Program-made: the position numbers and the translations under genes | Notes under the pieces: model-generated | Told to the model about the DNA's origin: nothing | The model's input: only the letters and a program-made list of their open reading frames with translations | The model's database searches: none | From: Erythrophleum ivorense | Taxonomy: Eukaryota > Streptophyta > Magnoliopsida > Fabales > Fabaceae | Assembly (NCBI GenBank): GCA_026724425.1 | Contig: JAIUCV010000083.1 | Location: 4,030,001 to 4,094,000 of the forward strand | Reading direction: 5' to 3' | DNA length: 64,000 nt | In this document: in pieces, positions 31,101-45,076 of the stretch | How the letters are laid out: the number at the start of each line of letters is the position of its first letter | How positions within the stretch are numbered: position 1 is the stretch's first letter

Positions 31101-34100
31101 GATTGGGACTCCTTACTACTTATGTTTCTCTCAGGATGGTAGCTTTGATGTTCCTCTCAAGGAATGAGAATCATGTCACACATGTTGCTCCTCATAGTCC
31201 CGTGGAGAACCTAATGCATGTTTGGCTAAGTATGGGTCCGTCTTGATCATTACATACACTACAAGTATGTTCCTACATTGTGTGGAGGCATAGAGCTACG
31301 ATTGGGACTCCTTACTACTTATGTTTCTCTCAGGATGGTAGCTTGGATGTTCCTCTCAAGGAATGAGAATCATGTCACACATGCTGCTCGTCATAGTCCC
31401 GTGGAGAACCTAATGCATGTTTGGCTAAGTATGGGTCCGCCTTGATCATTACATACACTACAAGTATGTTTCTACATTGTGTGGAGGCATAGAGCTACGA
31501 TTGGGACTCCTTACTACTTATGTTTCTCTCAGGATGGTAGCTTTGATGTTCCTCTCAAGGAATGAGAATCATGTCACACATGCTGCTCGTCATAGTCCCG
31601 TGGAGAACCTAATGCATGTTTGGCTAAGTATGGGTCCGCCTTGATCATTACATACACTACAAGTATGTTTCTACATTGTGTGGAGGCATAGAGCTACGAT
31701 TGGGACTCCTTACTACTTATGTTTCTCTCAGGATGGTAGCTTTGATGTTCCTCTCAAGGAATGAGAATCATGTCACACATGTTGCTCCTCATAGTCCCGT
31801 GGAGAACCTAATGCATGTTTGGCTAAGTATGGGTCCGTCTTGATCATTACATACACTACAAGTATGTTTCTACATTGTGTGGAGGCATAGAGCTACGATT
31901 GTGACTCCTTACTACTTATGTTTCTCTCAGGATGGTAGCTTTGATGTTCCTCTCAAGGAATTAGAATCATGTCACACATGTTGCTCCTCATAGTCCCGTG
32001 GAGAACCTAATGCATGTTTGGCTAAGTATGGGTCCGTCTTGATCATAACATACACTACAAGTATGTTCCTACATTGTGTGGAGGCATAGAGCTACGATTG
32101 GGACTCCTTACTACTTATGTTTCTCTGAGGATGGTAGCTTTGATGTTCCTCTCAAGGAATTAGAATTATGTCACACATGTTGCTCCTCATAGTCCCATGG
32201 AGAACCTAATGCATGTTTGGCTAAGTATGGGTCCGTCTTGATCATTACATACACTACAAGTATGTTCCTACATTGTGTGGAGGCATAGAGCTACGATTGG
32301 GACTCCTTACTACTTATGTTTCTCTCAGGATGGTAGCTTTGATGTTCCTCTCAAGGAATGAGAATCATGTCACACATGTTGCTCCTCATAGTCCCGTGGA
32401 GAACCTAATGCATGTTTGGCTAAGTATGGGTCCGTCTTGATCATTACATACACTACAAGTATGTTCCTACATTGTGTGGAGGCATAGAGCTACGATTGGG
32501 ACTCCTTAATACTTATGTTTCTCTCAGGATGGTAGCTTTGATGTTCCTCTCAAGGAATGAGAATCATGTCACACATGTTGCTCCTCATAGTCCCGTGGAG
32601 AACCTAATGCATGTTTGGCTAAGTATGGGTCCGTCTTGATCATTACATACACAACAAGTATGTTTCTACATTGTGTGGAGGCATAGAGCTACGATTGGGA
32701 CTCCTTACTACTTATGTTTCTCTCAGGATGGTAGCTTTGATGTTCCTCTCAAGGAATGAGAATCATGTCACACATGTTGCTCCTCATAGTCCCGTGGAGA
32801 ACCTAATGCATGTTTGGCTAAGTATGGGTCCGTCTTGATCATTACATACACAACAAGTATGTTTCTATATTGTGTGGAGGCATAGAGCTACGATTGGGAC
32901 TCCTTACTACTTATGTTTCTCTCAGGATGGTAGCTTTGATGTTCCTCTCAAGGAATGAGAATCATGTCACACATGTTGCTCCTCATAGTCCCGTGGAGAA
33001 CCTAATGCATGTTTGGCTAAGTATGGGTCCGTCTTGATCATTACATACACTACAAGTATGTTTCTACATTGTGTGGAGGCATAGAGCTACGATTGGGACT
33101 CCTTACTACTTATGTTTCTCTCAGGATGGTAGCTTTGATGTTCCTCTCAAGGAATGAGAATCATGTCACACATGTTGCTCCTCATAGTCCCGTGGAGAAC
33201 CTAATGCATGTTTGGCTAAGTATGGGTCCGTCTTGATCATTACATACACTACAAGTATGTTTCTACATTGTGTGGAGGCATAGAGCTACGATTGTGACTC
33301 CTTACTACTTATGTTTCTCTCAGGATGGTAGCTTTGATGTTCCTCTCAAGGAATTAGAATCATGTCACACATGTTGCTCCTCATAGTCCCGTGGAGAACC
33401 TAATGCATGTTTGGCTAAGTATGGGTCCGTCTTGATCATAACATACACTACAAGTATGTTCCTACATTGTGTGGAGGCATAGAGCTACGATTGGGACTCC
33501 TTACTACTTATGTTTCTCTGAGGATGGTAGCTTTGATGTTCCTCTCAAGGAATTAGAATTATGTCACACATGTTGCTCCTCATAGTCCCATGGAGAACCT
33601 AATGCATGTTTGGCTAAGTATGGGTCCGTCTTGATCATTACATACACTACAAGTATGTTCCTACATTGTGTGGAGGCATAGAGCTACGATTGGGACTCCT
33701 TACTACTTATGTTTCTCTCAGGATGGTAGCTTTGATGTTCCTCTCAAGGAATGAGAATCATGTCACACATGTTGCTCCTCATAGTCCCGTGGAGAACCTA
33801 ATGCATGTTTGGCTAAGTATGGGTCCGTCTTGATCATTACATACACTACAAGTATGTTCCTACATTGTGTGGAGGCATAGAGCTACGATTGGGACTCCTT
33901 AATACTTATGTTTCTCTCAGGATGGTAGCTTTGATGTTCCTCTCAAGGAATGAGAATCATGTCACACATGTTGCTCCTCATAGTCCCGTGGAGAACCTAA
34001 TGCATGTTTGGCTAAGTATGGGTCCGTCTTGATCATTACATACACAACAAGTATGTTTCTACATTGTGTGGAGGCATAGAGCTACGATTGGGACTCCTTA

Positions 34101-34131
34101 CTACTTATGTTTCTCTCAGGATGGTAGCTTT
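28162..34131 (+). repeat. HOR domain 1, 30-monomer tandem duplication, copy 1
   Basis: 5,970 bp. Order S-S*-M-S-E-G-C-C-F-S-S-S*-M-S-E-G-C-C-F'-A-B-L-D-E-F-F'-A-B-L-D. Its second monomer (28361) carries the rare change ATCGTG, shared only with the second monomer of copy 2. Confidence 0.82.
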
Positions 34132-37100
34132 GATGTTCCTCTCAAAGAATGAGAATCATGTCACACATGTTGCTCCTCATAGTCCCGTGGAGAACCTAAT
34201 GCATGTTTGGCTAAGTATGGGTCCGTCTTGATCATTACATACACTACAAGTATGTTCCTACATTGTGTGGAGGCATAGAGCTACGATTGGGACTCCTTAC
34301 TACTTATGTTTCTCTCAGGATGGTAGCTTTGATGTTCCTCTCAAGGAATGAGAATCGTGTCACACATGTTGCTCCTCATAGTCCCGTGGAGAACCTAATG
34401 CATGTTTGGCTAAGTATGGGTCCGTCTTGATCATTACATACACTACAAGTATGTTCCTACATTGTGTGGAGGCATAGAGCTACGATTGGGACTCCTTACT
34501 ACTTATGTTTCTCTGAGGATGGTAGCTTTGATGTTCCTCTCAAGGAATTAGAATCATGTCACACATGTTGCTCCTCATAGTCCCATGGAGAACCTAATGC
34601 ATGTTTGGCTAAGTGTGGGTCCGTCTTGATCATTACATACACTACAAGTATGTTCCTACATTGTGTGGAGGCATAGAGCTACGATTGGGACTCCTTACTA
34701 CTTATGTTTCTCTCAGGATGGTAGCTTTGATGTTCCTCTCAAGGAATGAGAATCATGTCACACATGTTGCTCCTCATAGTCCCGTGGAGAACCTAATGCA
34801 TGTTTGGCTAAGTATGGGTCCGTCTTGATCATTACATACACTACAAGTATGTTCCTACATTGTGTGGAGGCATAGAGCTACGATTGGGACTCCTTACTAC
34901 TTATGTTTCTCTCAGGATGGTAGCTTTGATGTTCCTCTCAAGGAATGAGAATCATGTCACACATGTTGCTCCTCATAGTCCCGTGGAGAACCTAATGCAT
35001 GTTTGGCTAAGTATGGGTCCGTCTTGATCATTACATACACAACAAGTATGTTTCTATATTGTGTGGAGGCATAGAGCTACGATTGGGACTCCTTACTACT
35101 TATGTTTCTCTCAGGATGGTAGCTTTGATGTTCCTCTCAAGGAATGAGAATCATGTCACACATGTTGCTCCTCATAGTCCCGTGGAGAACCTAATGCATG
35201 TTTGGCTAAGTATGGGTCCGTCTTGATCATTACATACACTACAAGTATGTTCCTACATTGTGTGGAGGCATAGAGCTACGATTGGGACTCCTTACTACTT
35301 ATGTTTCTCTCAGGATGGTAGCTTGGATGTTCCTCTCAAGGAATGAGAATCATGTCACACATGCTGCTCGTCATAGTCCCGTGGAGAACCTAATGCATGT
35401 TTGGCTAAGTATGGGTCCGCCTTGATCATTACATACACTACAAGTATGTTTCTACATTGTGTGGAGGCATAGAGCTACGATTGGGACTCCTTACTACTTA
35501 TGTTTCTCTCAGGATGGTAGCTTTGATGTTCCTCTCAAGGAATGAGAATCATGTCACACATGCTGCTCGTCATAGTCCCGTGGAGAACCTAATGCATGTT
35601 TGGCTAAGTATGGGTCCGCCTTGATCATTACATACACTACAAGTATGTTTCTACATTGTGTGGAGGCATAGAGCTACGATTGGGACTCCTTACTACTTAT
35701 GTTTCTCTCAGGATGGTAGCTTTGATGTTCCTCTCAAGGAATGAGAATCATGTCACACATGTTGCTCCTCATAGTCCCGTGGAGAACCTAATGCATGTTT
35801 GGCTAAGTATGGGTCCGTCTTGATCATTACATACACTACAAGTATGTTTCTACATTGTGTGGAGGCATAGAGCTACGATTGGGACTCCTTACTACTTATG
35901 TTTCTCTCAGGATGGTAGCTTTGATGTTCCTCTCAAGGAATGAGAATCATGTCACACATGTTGCTCCTCATAGTCCCGTGGAGAACCTAATGCATGTTTG
36001 GCTAAGTATGGGTCCGTCTTGATCATTACATACACTACAAGTATGTTCCTACATTGTGTGGAGGCATAGAGCTACGATTGGGACTCCTTACTACTTATGT
36101 TTCTCTCAGGATGGTAGCTTTGATGTTCCTCTCAAGGAATGAGAATCATGTCACACATGTTGCTCCTCATAGTCCCGTGGAGAACCTAATGCATGTTTGG
36201 CTAAGTATGGGTCCGTCTTGATCATTACATACACTACAAGTATGTTCCTACATTGTGTGGAGGCATAGAGCTACGATTGGGACTCCTTACTACTTATGTT
36301 TCTCTCAGGATGGTAGCTTTGATGTTCCTCTCAAGGAATGAGAATCATGTCACACATGTTGCTCCTCATAGTCCCGTGGAGAACCTAATGCATGTTTGGC
36401 TAAGTATGGGTCCGTCTTGATCATTACATACACTACAAGTATGTTCCTACATTGTGTGGAGGCATAGAGCTACGATTGGGACTCCTTACTACTTATGTTT
36501 CTCTGAGGATGGTAGCTTTGATGTTCCTCTCAAGGAATTAGAATCATGTCACACATGTTGCTCCTCATAGTCCCATGGAGAACCTAATGCATGTTTGGCT
36601 AAGTGTGGGTCCGTCTTGATCATTACATACACTACAAGTATGTTCCTACATTGTGTGGAGGCATAGAGCTACGATTGGGACTCCTTACTACTTATGTTTC
36701 TCTCAGGATGGTAGCTTTGATGTTCCTCTCAAGGAATGAGAATCATGTCACACATGTTGCTCCTCATAGTCCCGTGGAGAACCTAATGCATGTTTGGCTA
36801 AGTATGGGTCCGTCTTGATCATTACATACACTACAAGTATGTTCCTACATTGTGTGGAGGCATAGAGCTACGATTGGGACTCCTTACTACTTATGTTTCT
36901 CTCAGGATGGTAGCTTTGATGTTCCTCTCAAGGAATGAGAATCATGTCACACATGTTGCTCCTCATAGTCCCGTGGAGAACCTAATGCATGTTTGGCTAA
37001 GTATGGGTCCGTCTTGATCATTACATACACAACAAGTATGTTTCTATATTGTGTGGAGGCATAGAGCTACGATTGGGACTCCTTACTACTTATGTTTCTC

Positions 37101-40100
37101 TCAGGATGGTAGCTTTGATGTTCCTCTCAAGGAATGAGAATCATGTCACACATGTTGCTCCTCATAGTCCCGTGGAGAACCTAATGCATGTTTGGCTAAG
37201 TATGGGTCCGTCTTGATCATTACATACACTACAAGTATGTTCCTACATTGTGTGGAGGCATAGAGCTACGATTGGGACTCCTTACTACTTATGTTTCTCT
37301 CAGGATGGTAGCTTGGATGTTCCTCTCAAGGAATGAGAATCATGTCACACATGCTGCTCGTCATAGTCCCGTGGAGAACCTAATGCATGTTTGGCTAAGT
37401 ATGGGTCCGCCTTGATCATTACATACACTACAAGTATGTTTCTACATTGTGTGGAGGCATAGAGCTACGATTGGGACTCCTTACTACTTATGTTTCTCTC
37501 AGGATGGTAGCTTTGATGTTCCTCTCAAGGAATGAGAATCATGTCACACATGCTGCTCGTCATAGTCCCGTGGAGAACCTAATGCATGTTTGGCTAAGTA
37601 TGGGTCCGCCTTGATCATGACATACACTACAAGTATGTTTCTACATTGTGTGGAGGCATAGAGCTACGATTGGGACTCCTTACTACTTATGTTTCTCTCA
37701 GGATGGTAGCTTTGATGTTCCTCTCAAGGAATGAGAATCATGTCACACATGTTGCTCCTCATAGTCCCGTGGAGAACCTAATGCATGTTTGGCTAAGTAT
37801 GGGTCCGTCTTGATCATTACATACACTACAAGTATGTTTCTACATTGTGTGGAGGCATAGAGCTACGATTGTGACTCCTTACTACTTATGTTTCTCTCAG
37901 GATGGTAGCTTTGATGTTCCTCTCAAGGAATTAGAATCATGTCACACATGTTGCTCCTCATAGTCCCGTGGAGAACCTAATGCATGTTTGGCTAAGTATG
38001 GGTCCGTCTTGATCATAACATACACTACAAGTATGTTCCTACATTGTGTGGAGGCATAGAGCTACGATTGGGACTCCTTACTACTTATGTTTCTCTGAGG
38101 ATGGTAGCTTTGATGTTCCTCTCAAGGAATTAGAATTATGTCACACATGTTGCTCCTCATAGTCCCATGGAGAACCTAATGCATGTTTGGCTAAGTATGG
38201 GTCCGTCTTGATCATTACATACACTACAAGTATGTTCCTACATTGTGTGGAGGCATAGAGCTACGATTGGGACTCCTTACTACTTATGTTTCTCTCAGGA
38301 TGGTAGCTTTGATGTTCCTCTCAAGGAATGAGAATCATGTCACACATGTTGCTCCTCATAGTCCCGTGGAGAACCTAATGCATGTTTGGCTAAGTATGGG
38401 TCCGTCTTGATCATTACATACACTACAAGTATGTTCCTACATTGTGTGGAGGCATAGAGCTACGATTGGGACTCCTTAATACTTATGTTTCTCTCAGGAT
38501 GGTAGCTTTGATGTTCCTCTCAAGGAATGAGAATCATGTCACACATGTTGCTCCTCATAGTCCCGTGGAGAACCTAATGCATGTTTGGCTAAGTATGGGT
38601 CCGTCTTGATCATTACATACACAACAAGTATGTTTCTACATTGTGTGGAGGCATAGAGCTACGATTGGGACTCCTTACTACTTATGTTTCTCTCAGGATG
38701 GTAGCTTTGATGTTCCTCTCAAGGAATGAGAATCATGTCACACATGTTGCTCCTCATAGTCCCGTGGAGAACCTAATGCATGTTTGGCTAAGTATGGGTC
38801 CGTCTTGATCATTACATACACAACAAGTATGTTTCTATATTGTGTGGAGGCATAGAGCTACGATTGGGACTCCTTACTACTTATGTTTCTCTCAGGATGG
38901 TAGCTTTGATGTTCCTCTCAAGGAATGAGAATCATGTCACACATGTTGCTCCTCATAGTCCCGTGGAGAACCTAATGCATGTTTGGCTAAGTATGGGTCC
39001 GTCTTGATCATTACATACACTACAAGTATGTTTCTACATTGTGTGGAGGCATAGAGCTACGATTGGGACTCCTTACTACTTATGTTTCTCTCAGGATGGT
39101 AGCTTTGATGTTCCTCTCAAGGAATGAGAATCATGTCACACATGTTGCTCCTCATAGTCCCGTGGAGAACCTAATGCATGTTTGGCTAAGTATGGGTCCG
39201 TCTTGATCATTACATACACTACAAGTATGTTTCTACATTGTGTGGAGGCATAGAGCTACGATTGTGACTCCTTACTACTTATGTTTCTCTCAGGATGGTA
39301 GCTTTGATGTTCCTCTCAAGGAATTAGAATCATGTCACACATGTTGCTCCTCATAGTCCCGTGGAGAACCTAATGCATGTTTGGCTAAGTATGGGTCCGT
39401 CTTGATCATAACATACACTACAAGTATGTTCCTACATTGTGTGGAGGCATAGAGCTACGATTGGGACTCCTTACTACTTATGTTTCTCTGAGGATGGTAG
39501 CTTTGATGTTCCTCTCAAGGAATTAGAATTATGTCACACATGTTGCTCCTCATAGTCCCATGGAGAACCTAATGCATGTTTGGCTAAGTATGGGTCCGTC
39601 TTGATCATTACATACACTACAAGTATGTTCCTACATTGTGTGGAGGCATAGAGCTACGATTGGGACTCCTTACTACTTATGTTTCTCTCAGGATGGTAGC
39701 TTTGATGTTCCTCTCAAGGAATGAGAATCATGTCACACATGTTGCTCCTCATAGTCCCGTGGAGAACCTAATGCATGTTTGGCTAAGTATGGGTCCGTCT
39801 TGATCATTACATACACTACAAGTATGTTCCTACATTGTGTGGAGGCATAGAGCTACGATTGGGACTCCTTAATACTTATGTTTCTCTCAGGATGGTAGCT
39901 TTGATGTTCCTCTCAAGGAATGAGAATCATGTCACACATGTTGCTCCTCATAGTCCCGTGGAGAACCTAATGCATGTTTGGCTAAGTATGGGTCCGTCTT
40001 GATCATTACATACACAACAAGTATGTTTCTACATTGTGTGGAGGCATAGAGCTACGATTGGGACTCCTTACTACTTATGTTTCTCTCAGGATGGTAGCTT

Positions 40101-40101
40101 T
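34132..40101 (+). repeat. HOR domain 1, 30-monomer tandem duplication, copy 2
   Basis: Same 30 types in the same order as copy 1 and directly adjacent to it. By eye I noted only two private differences: TCAAAGAATG near 34145 and GATCATGACA near 37619. Confidence 0.82.
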
Positions 40102-42489
40102 GATGTTCCTCTCAAGGAATGAGAATCATGTCACACATGTTGCTCCTCATAGTCCCGTGGAGAACCTAATGCATGTTTGGCTAAGTATGGGTCCGTCTTG
40201 ATCATTACATACACAACAAGTATGTTTCTATATTGTGTGGAGGCATAGAGCTACGATTGGGACTCCTTACTACTTATGTTTCTCTCAGGATGGTAGCTTT
40301 GATGTTCCTCTCAAGGAATGAGAATCATGTCACACATGTTGCTCCTCATAGTCCCGTGGAGAACCTAATGCATGTTTGGCTAAGTATGGGTCCGTCTTGA
40401 TCATTACATACACTACAAGTATGTTCCTACATTGTGTGGAGGCATAGAGCTACGATTGGGACTCCTTACTACTTATGTTTCTCTCAGGATGGTAGCTTGG
40501 ATGTTCCTCTCAAGGAATGAGAATCATGTCACACATGCTGCTCGTCATAGTCCCGTGGAGAACCTAATGCATGTTTGGCTAAGTATGGGTCCGCCTTGAT
40601 CATTACATACACTACAAGTATGTTTCTACATTGTGTGGAGGCATAGAGCTACGATTGGGACTCCTTACTACTTATGTTTCTCTCAGGATGGTAGCTTTGA
40701 TGTTCCTCTCAAGGAATGAGAATCATGTCACACATGCTGCTCGTCATAGTCCCGTGGAGAACCTAATGCATGTTTGGCTAAGTATGGGTCCGCCTTGATC
40801 ATTACATACACTACAAGTATGTTTCTACATTGTGTGGAGGCATAGAGCTACGATTGGGACTCCTTACTACTTATGTTTCTCTCAGGATGGTAGCTTTGAT
40901 GTTCCTCTCAAGGAATGAGAATCATGTCACACATGTTGCTCCTCATAGTCCCGTGGAGAACCTAATGCATGTTTGGCTAAGTATGGGTCCGTCTTGATCA
41001 TTACATACACTACAAGTATGTTTCTACATTGTGTGGAGGCATAGAGCTACGATTGTGACTCCTTACTACTTATGTTTCTCTCAGGATGGTAGCTTTGATG
41101 TTCCTCTCAAGGAATTAGAATCATGTCACACATGTTGCTCCTCATAGTCCCGTGGAGAACCTAATGCATGTTTGGCTAAGTATGGGTCCGTCTTGATCAT
41201 AACATACACTACAAGTATGTTCCTACATTGTGTGGAGGCATAGAGCTACGATTGGGACTCCTTACTACTTATGTTTCTCTGAGGATGGTAGCTTTGATGT
41301 TCCTCTCAAGGAATTAGAATTATGTCACACATGTTGCTCCTCATAGTCCCATGGAGAACCTAATGCATGTTTGGCTAAGTATGGGTCCGTCTTGATCATT
41401 ACATACACTACAAGTATGTTCCTACATTGTGTGGAGGCATAGAGCTACGATTGGGACTCCTTACTACTTATGTTTCTCTCAGGATGGTAGCTTTGATGTT
41501 CCTCTCAAGGAATGAGAATCATGTCACACATGTTGCTCCTCATAGTCCCGTGGAGAACCTAATGCATGTTTGGCTAAGTATGGGTCCGTCTTGATCATTA
41601 CATACACTACAAGTATGTTCCTACATTGTGTGGAGGCATAGAGCTACGATTGGGACTCCTTAATACTTATGTTTCTCTCAGGATGGTAGCTTTGATGTTC
41701 CTCTCAAGGAATGAGAATCATGTCACACATGTTGCTCCTCATAGTCCCGTGGAGAACCTAATGCATGTTTGGCTAAGTATGGGTCCGTCTTGATCATTAC
41801 ATACACAACAAGTATGTTTCTACATTGTGTGGAGGCATAGAGCTACGATTGGGACTCCTTACTACTTATGTTTCTCTCAGGATGGTAGCTTTGATGTTCC
41901 TCTCAAGGAATGAGAATCATGTCACACATGTTGCTCCTCATAGTCCCGTGGAGAACCTAATGCATGTTTGGCTAAGTATGGGTCCGTCTTGATCATTACA
42001 TACACTACAAGTATGTTTCTACATTGTCTGGAGGCATAGAGCTACGATTGGGACTCCTTACTACTTATGTTTCTCTCAGGATGGTAGCTTTGATGTTCCT
42101 CTCAAGGAATGAGAATCATGTCACACATGTTGCTCCTCATAGTCCCGTGGAGAACCTAATGCGTGTTTGGCTAAGTATGGGTCCGTCATGATCATTACAT
42201 ACACTACAAGTATGTTTCTACATTGTGTGGAGGCATAGAGCTACGATTGGGACTCCTTACTACTTATGTTTCTCTCAGGATGGTAGCTTTGATGTTCCTC
42301 TCAAGGAATGAGAATCATGTCACACATGTTGCTCCTCATAGTCCCGTGGAGAACCTAATGCATGTTTGGCTAAGTATGGGTCCGTCTTGATCATTACATA
42401 CACTACAAGTATGTTCCTACATTGTGTGGAGGCATAGAGCTACGATTGGGACTCCTTACTACTTATGTTTCTCTGAGGATGGTAGCTTT
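40102..42489 (+). repeat. HOR domain 1, segment of 12 monomers
   Basis: E-G-C-C-F'-A-B-L-D-Q-R-S*. The first appearance in this domain of the Q (GTCTGG) and R (GCGTGT, here with CCGTCATG) types. Confidence 0.78.
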
Positions 42490-45076
42490 GATGTTCCTCT
42501 CAAGGAATTAGAATCATGTCACACATGTTGCTCATCATAGTCCCATGGAGAACCTAATGCATGTTTGGCTAAGTGTGGGTCCGTCTTGATCATTACATAC
42601 ACTACAAGTATGTTCCTACATTGTGTGGAGGCATAGAGCTACGATTGGGACTCCTTACTACTTATGTTTCTCTCAGGATGGTAGCTTTGATGTTCCTCTC
42701 AAGGAATGAGAATCATGTCACACATGTTGCTCCTCATAGTCCCGTGGAGAACCTAATGCATGTTTGGCTAAGTATGGGTCCGTCTTGATCATTACATACA
42801 CTACAAGTATGTTCCTACATTGTGTGGAGGCATAGAGCTACGATTGGGACTCCTTACTACTTATGTTTCTCTCAGGATGGTAGCTTTGATGTTCCTTTCA
42901 AGGAATGAGAATCATGTCACACATGTTGCTCCTCATAGTCCCGTGGAGAACCTAATGCATGTTTGGCTAAGTATGGGTCCGTCTTGATCATTACATACAC
43001 AACAAGTATGTTTCTATATTGTGTGGAGGCATAGAGCTACGATTGGGACTCCTTACTACTTATGTTTCTCTCAGGATGGTAGCTTTGATGTTCCTCTCAA
43101 GGAATGAGAATCATGTCACACATGTTGCTCCTCATAGTCCCGTGGAGAACCTAATGCATGTTTGGCTAAGTATGGGTCCGCCTTGATCATTACATACACT
43201 ACAAGTATGTTTCTACATTGTGTGGAGGCATAGAGCTACGATTGGGACTCCTTACTACTTATGTTTCTCTCAGGATGGTAGCTTTGATGTTCCTCTCAAG
43301 GAATGAGAATCATGTCACACATGCTGCTCGTCATAGTCCCGTGGAGAACCTAATGCATGTTTGGCTAAGTATGGGTCCGCCTTGATCATTACATACACTA
43401 CAAGTATGTTTCTACATTGTGTGGAGGCATAGAGCTACGATTGGGACTCCTTACTACTTATGTTTCTCTCAGGATGGTAGCTTTGATGTTCCTCTCAAGG
43501 AATGAGAATCATGTCACACATGTTGCTCCTCATAGTCCCGTGGAGAACCTAATGCATGTTTGGCTAAGTATGGGTCCGTCTTGATCATTACATACACTAC
43601 AAGTATGTTTCTACATTGTGTGGAGGCATAGAGCTACGATTGTGACTCCTTACTACTTATGTTTCTCTCAGGATGGTAGCTTTGATGTTCCTCTCAAGGA
43701 ATTAGAATCATGTCACACATGTTGCTCCTCATAGTCCCGTGGAGAACCTAATGCATGTTTGGCTAAGTATGGGTCCGTCTTGATCATAACATACACTACA
43801 AGTATGTTCCTACATTGTGTGGAGGCATAGAGCTACGATTGGGACTCCTTACTACTTACGTTTCTCTGAGGATGGTAGCTTTGATGTTCCTCTCAAGGAA
43901 TTAGAATTATGTCACACATGTTGCTCCTCATAGTCCCATGGAGAACCTAATGCATGTTTGGCTAAGTATGGGTCCGTCTTGATCATTACATACACTACAA
44001 GTATGTTCCTACATTGTGTGGAGGCATAGAGCTACGATTGGGACTCCTTACTACTTATGTTTCTCTCAGGATGGTAGCTTTGATGTTCCTCTCAAGGAAT
44101 GAGAATCATGTCACACATGTTGCTCCTCATAGTCCCGTGGAGAACCTAATGCATGTTTGGCTAAGTATGGGTCCGTCTTGATCATTACATACACTACAAG
44201 TATGTTCCTACATTGTGTGGAGGCATAGAGCTACGATTGGGACTCCTTAATACTTATGTTTCTCTCAGGATGGTAGCTTTGATGTTCCTCTCAAGGAATG
44301 AGAATCATGTCACACATGTTGCTCCTCATAGTCCCGTGGAGAACCTAATGCATGTTTGGCTAAGTATGGGTCCGTCTTGATCATTACATACACAACAAGT
44401 ATGTTTCTACATTGTGTGGAGGCATAGAGCTACGATTGGGACTCCTTACTACTTATGTTTCTCTCAGGATGGTAGCTTTGATGTTCCTCTCAAGGAATGA
44501 GAATCATGTCACACATGTTGCTCCTCATAGTCCCGTGGAGAACCTAATGCATGTTTGGCTAAGTATGGGTCCGTCTTGATCATTACATACACTACAAGTA
44601 TGTTTCTACATTGTCTGGAGGCATAGAGCTACGATTGGGACTCCTTACTACTTATGTTTCTCTCAGGATGGTAGCTTTGATGTTCCTCTCAAGGAATGAG
44701 AATCATGTCACACATGTTGCTCCTCATAGTCCCGTGGAGAACCTAATGCGTGTTTGGCTAAGTATGGGTCCGTCATGATCATTACATACACTACAAGTAT
44801 GTTTCTACATTGTGTGGAGGCATAGAGCTACGATTGGGACTCCTTACTACTTATGTTTCTCTCAGGATGGTAGCTTTGATGTTCCTCTCAAGGAATGAGA
44901 ATCATGTCACACATGTTGCTCCTCATAGTCCCGTGGAGAACCTAATGCATGTTTGGCTAAGTATGGGTCCGTCTTGATCATTACATACACTACAAGTATG
45001 TTCCTACATTGTGTGGAGGCATAGAGCTACGATTGGGACTCCTTACTACTTATGTTTCTCTGAGGATGGTAGCTTT
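42490..45076 (+). repeat. HOR domain 1, 13-monomer unit with a hybrid monomer
   Basis: M-S-E-H-C-F'-A-B-L-D-Q-R-S*. H (43087-43285) has the standard GTTGCTCCTC in its left half but CCGCC and GTTTCT of type C in its right half. The M monomer has the CTCATC subvariant. Confidence 0.78.
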
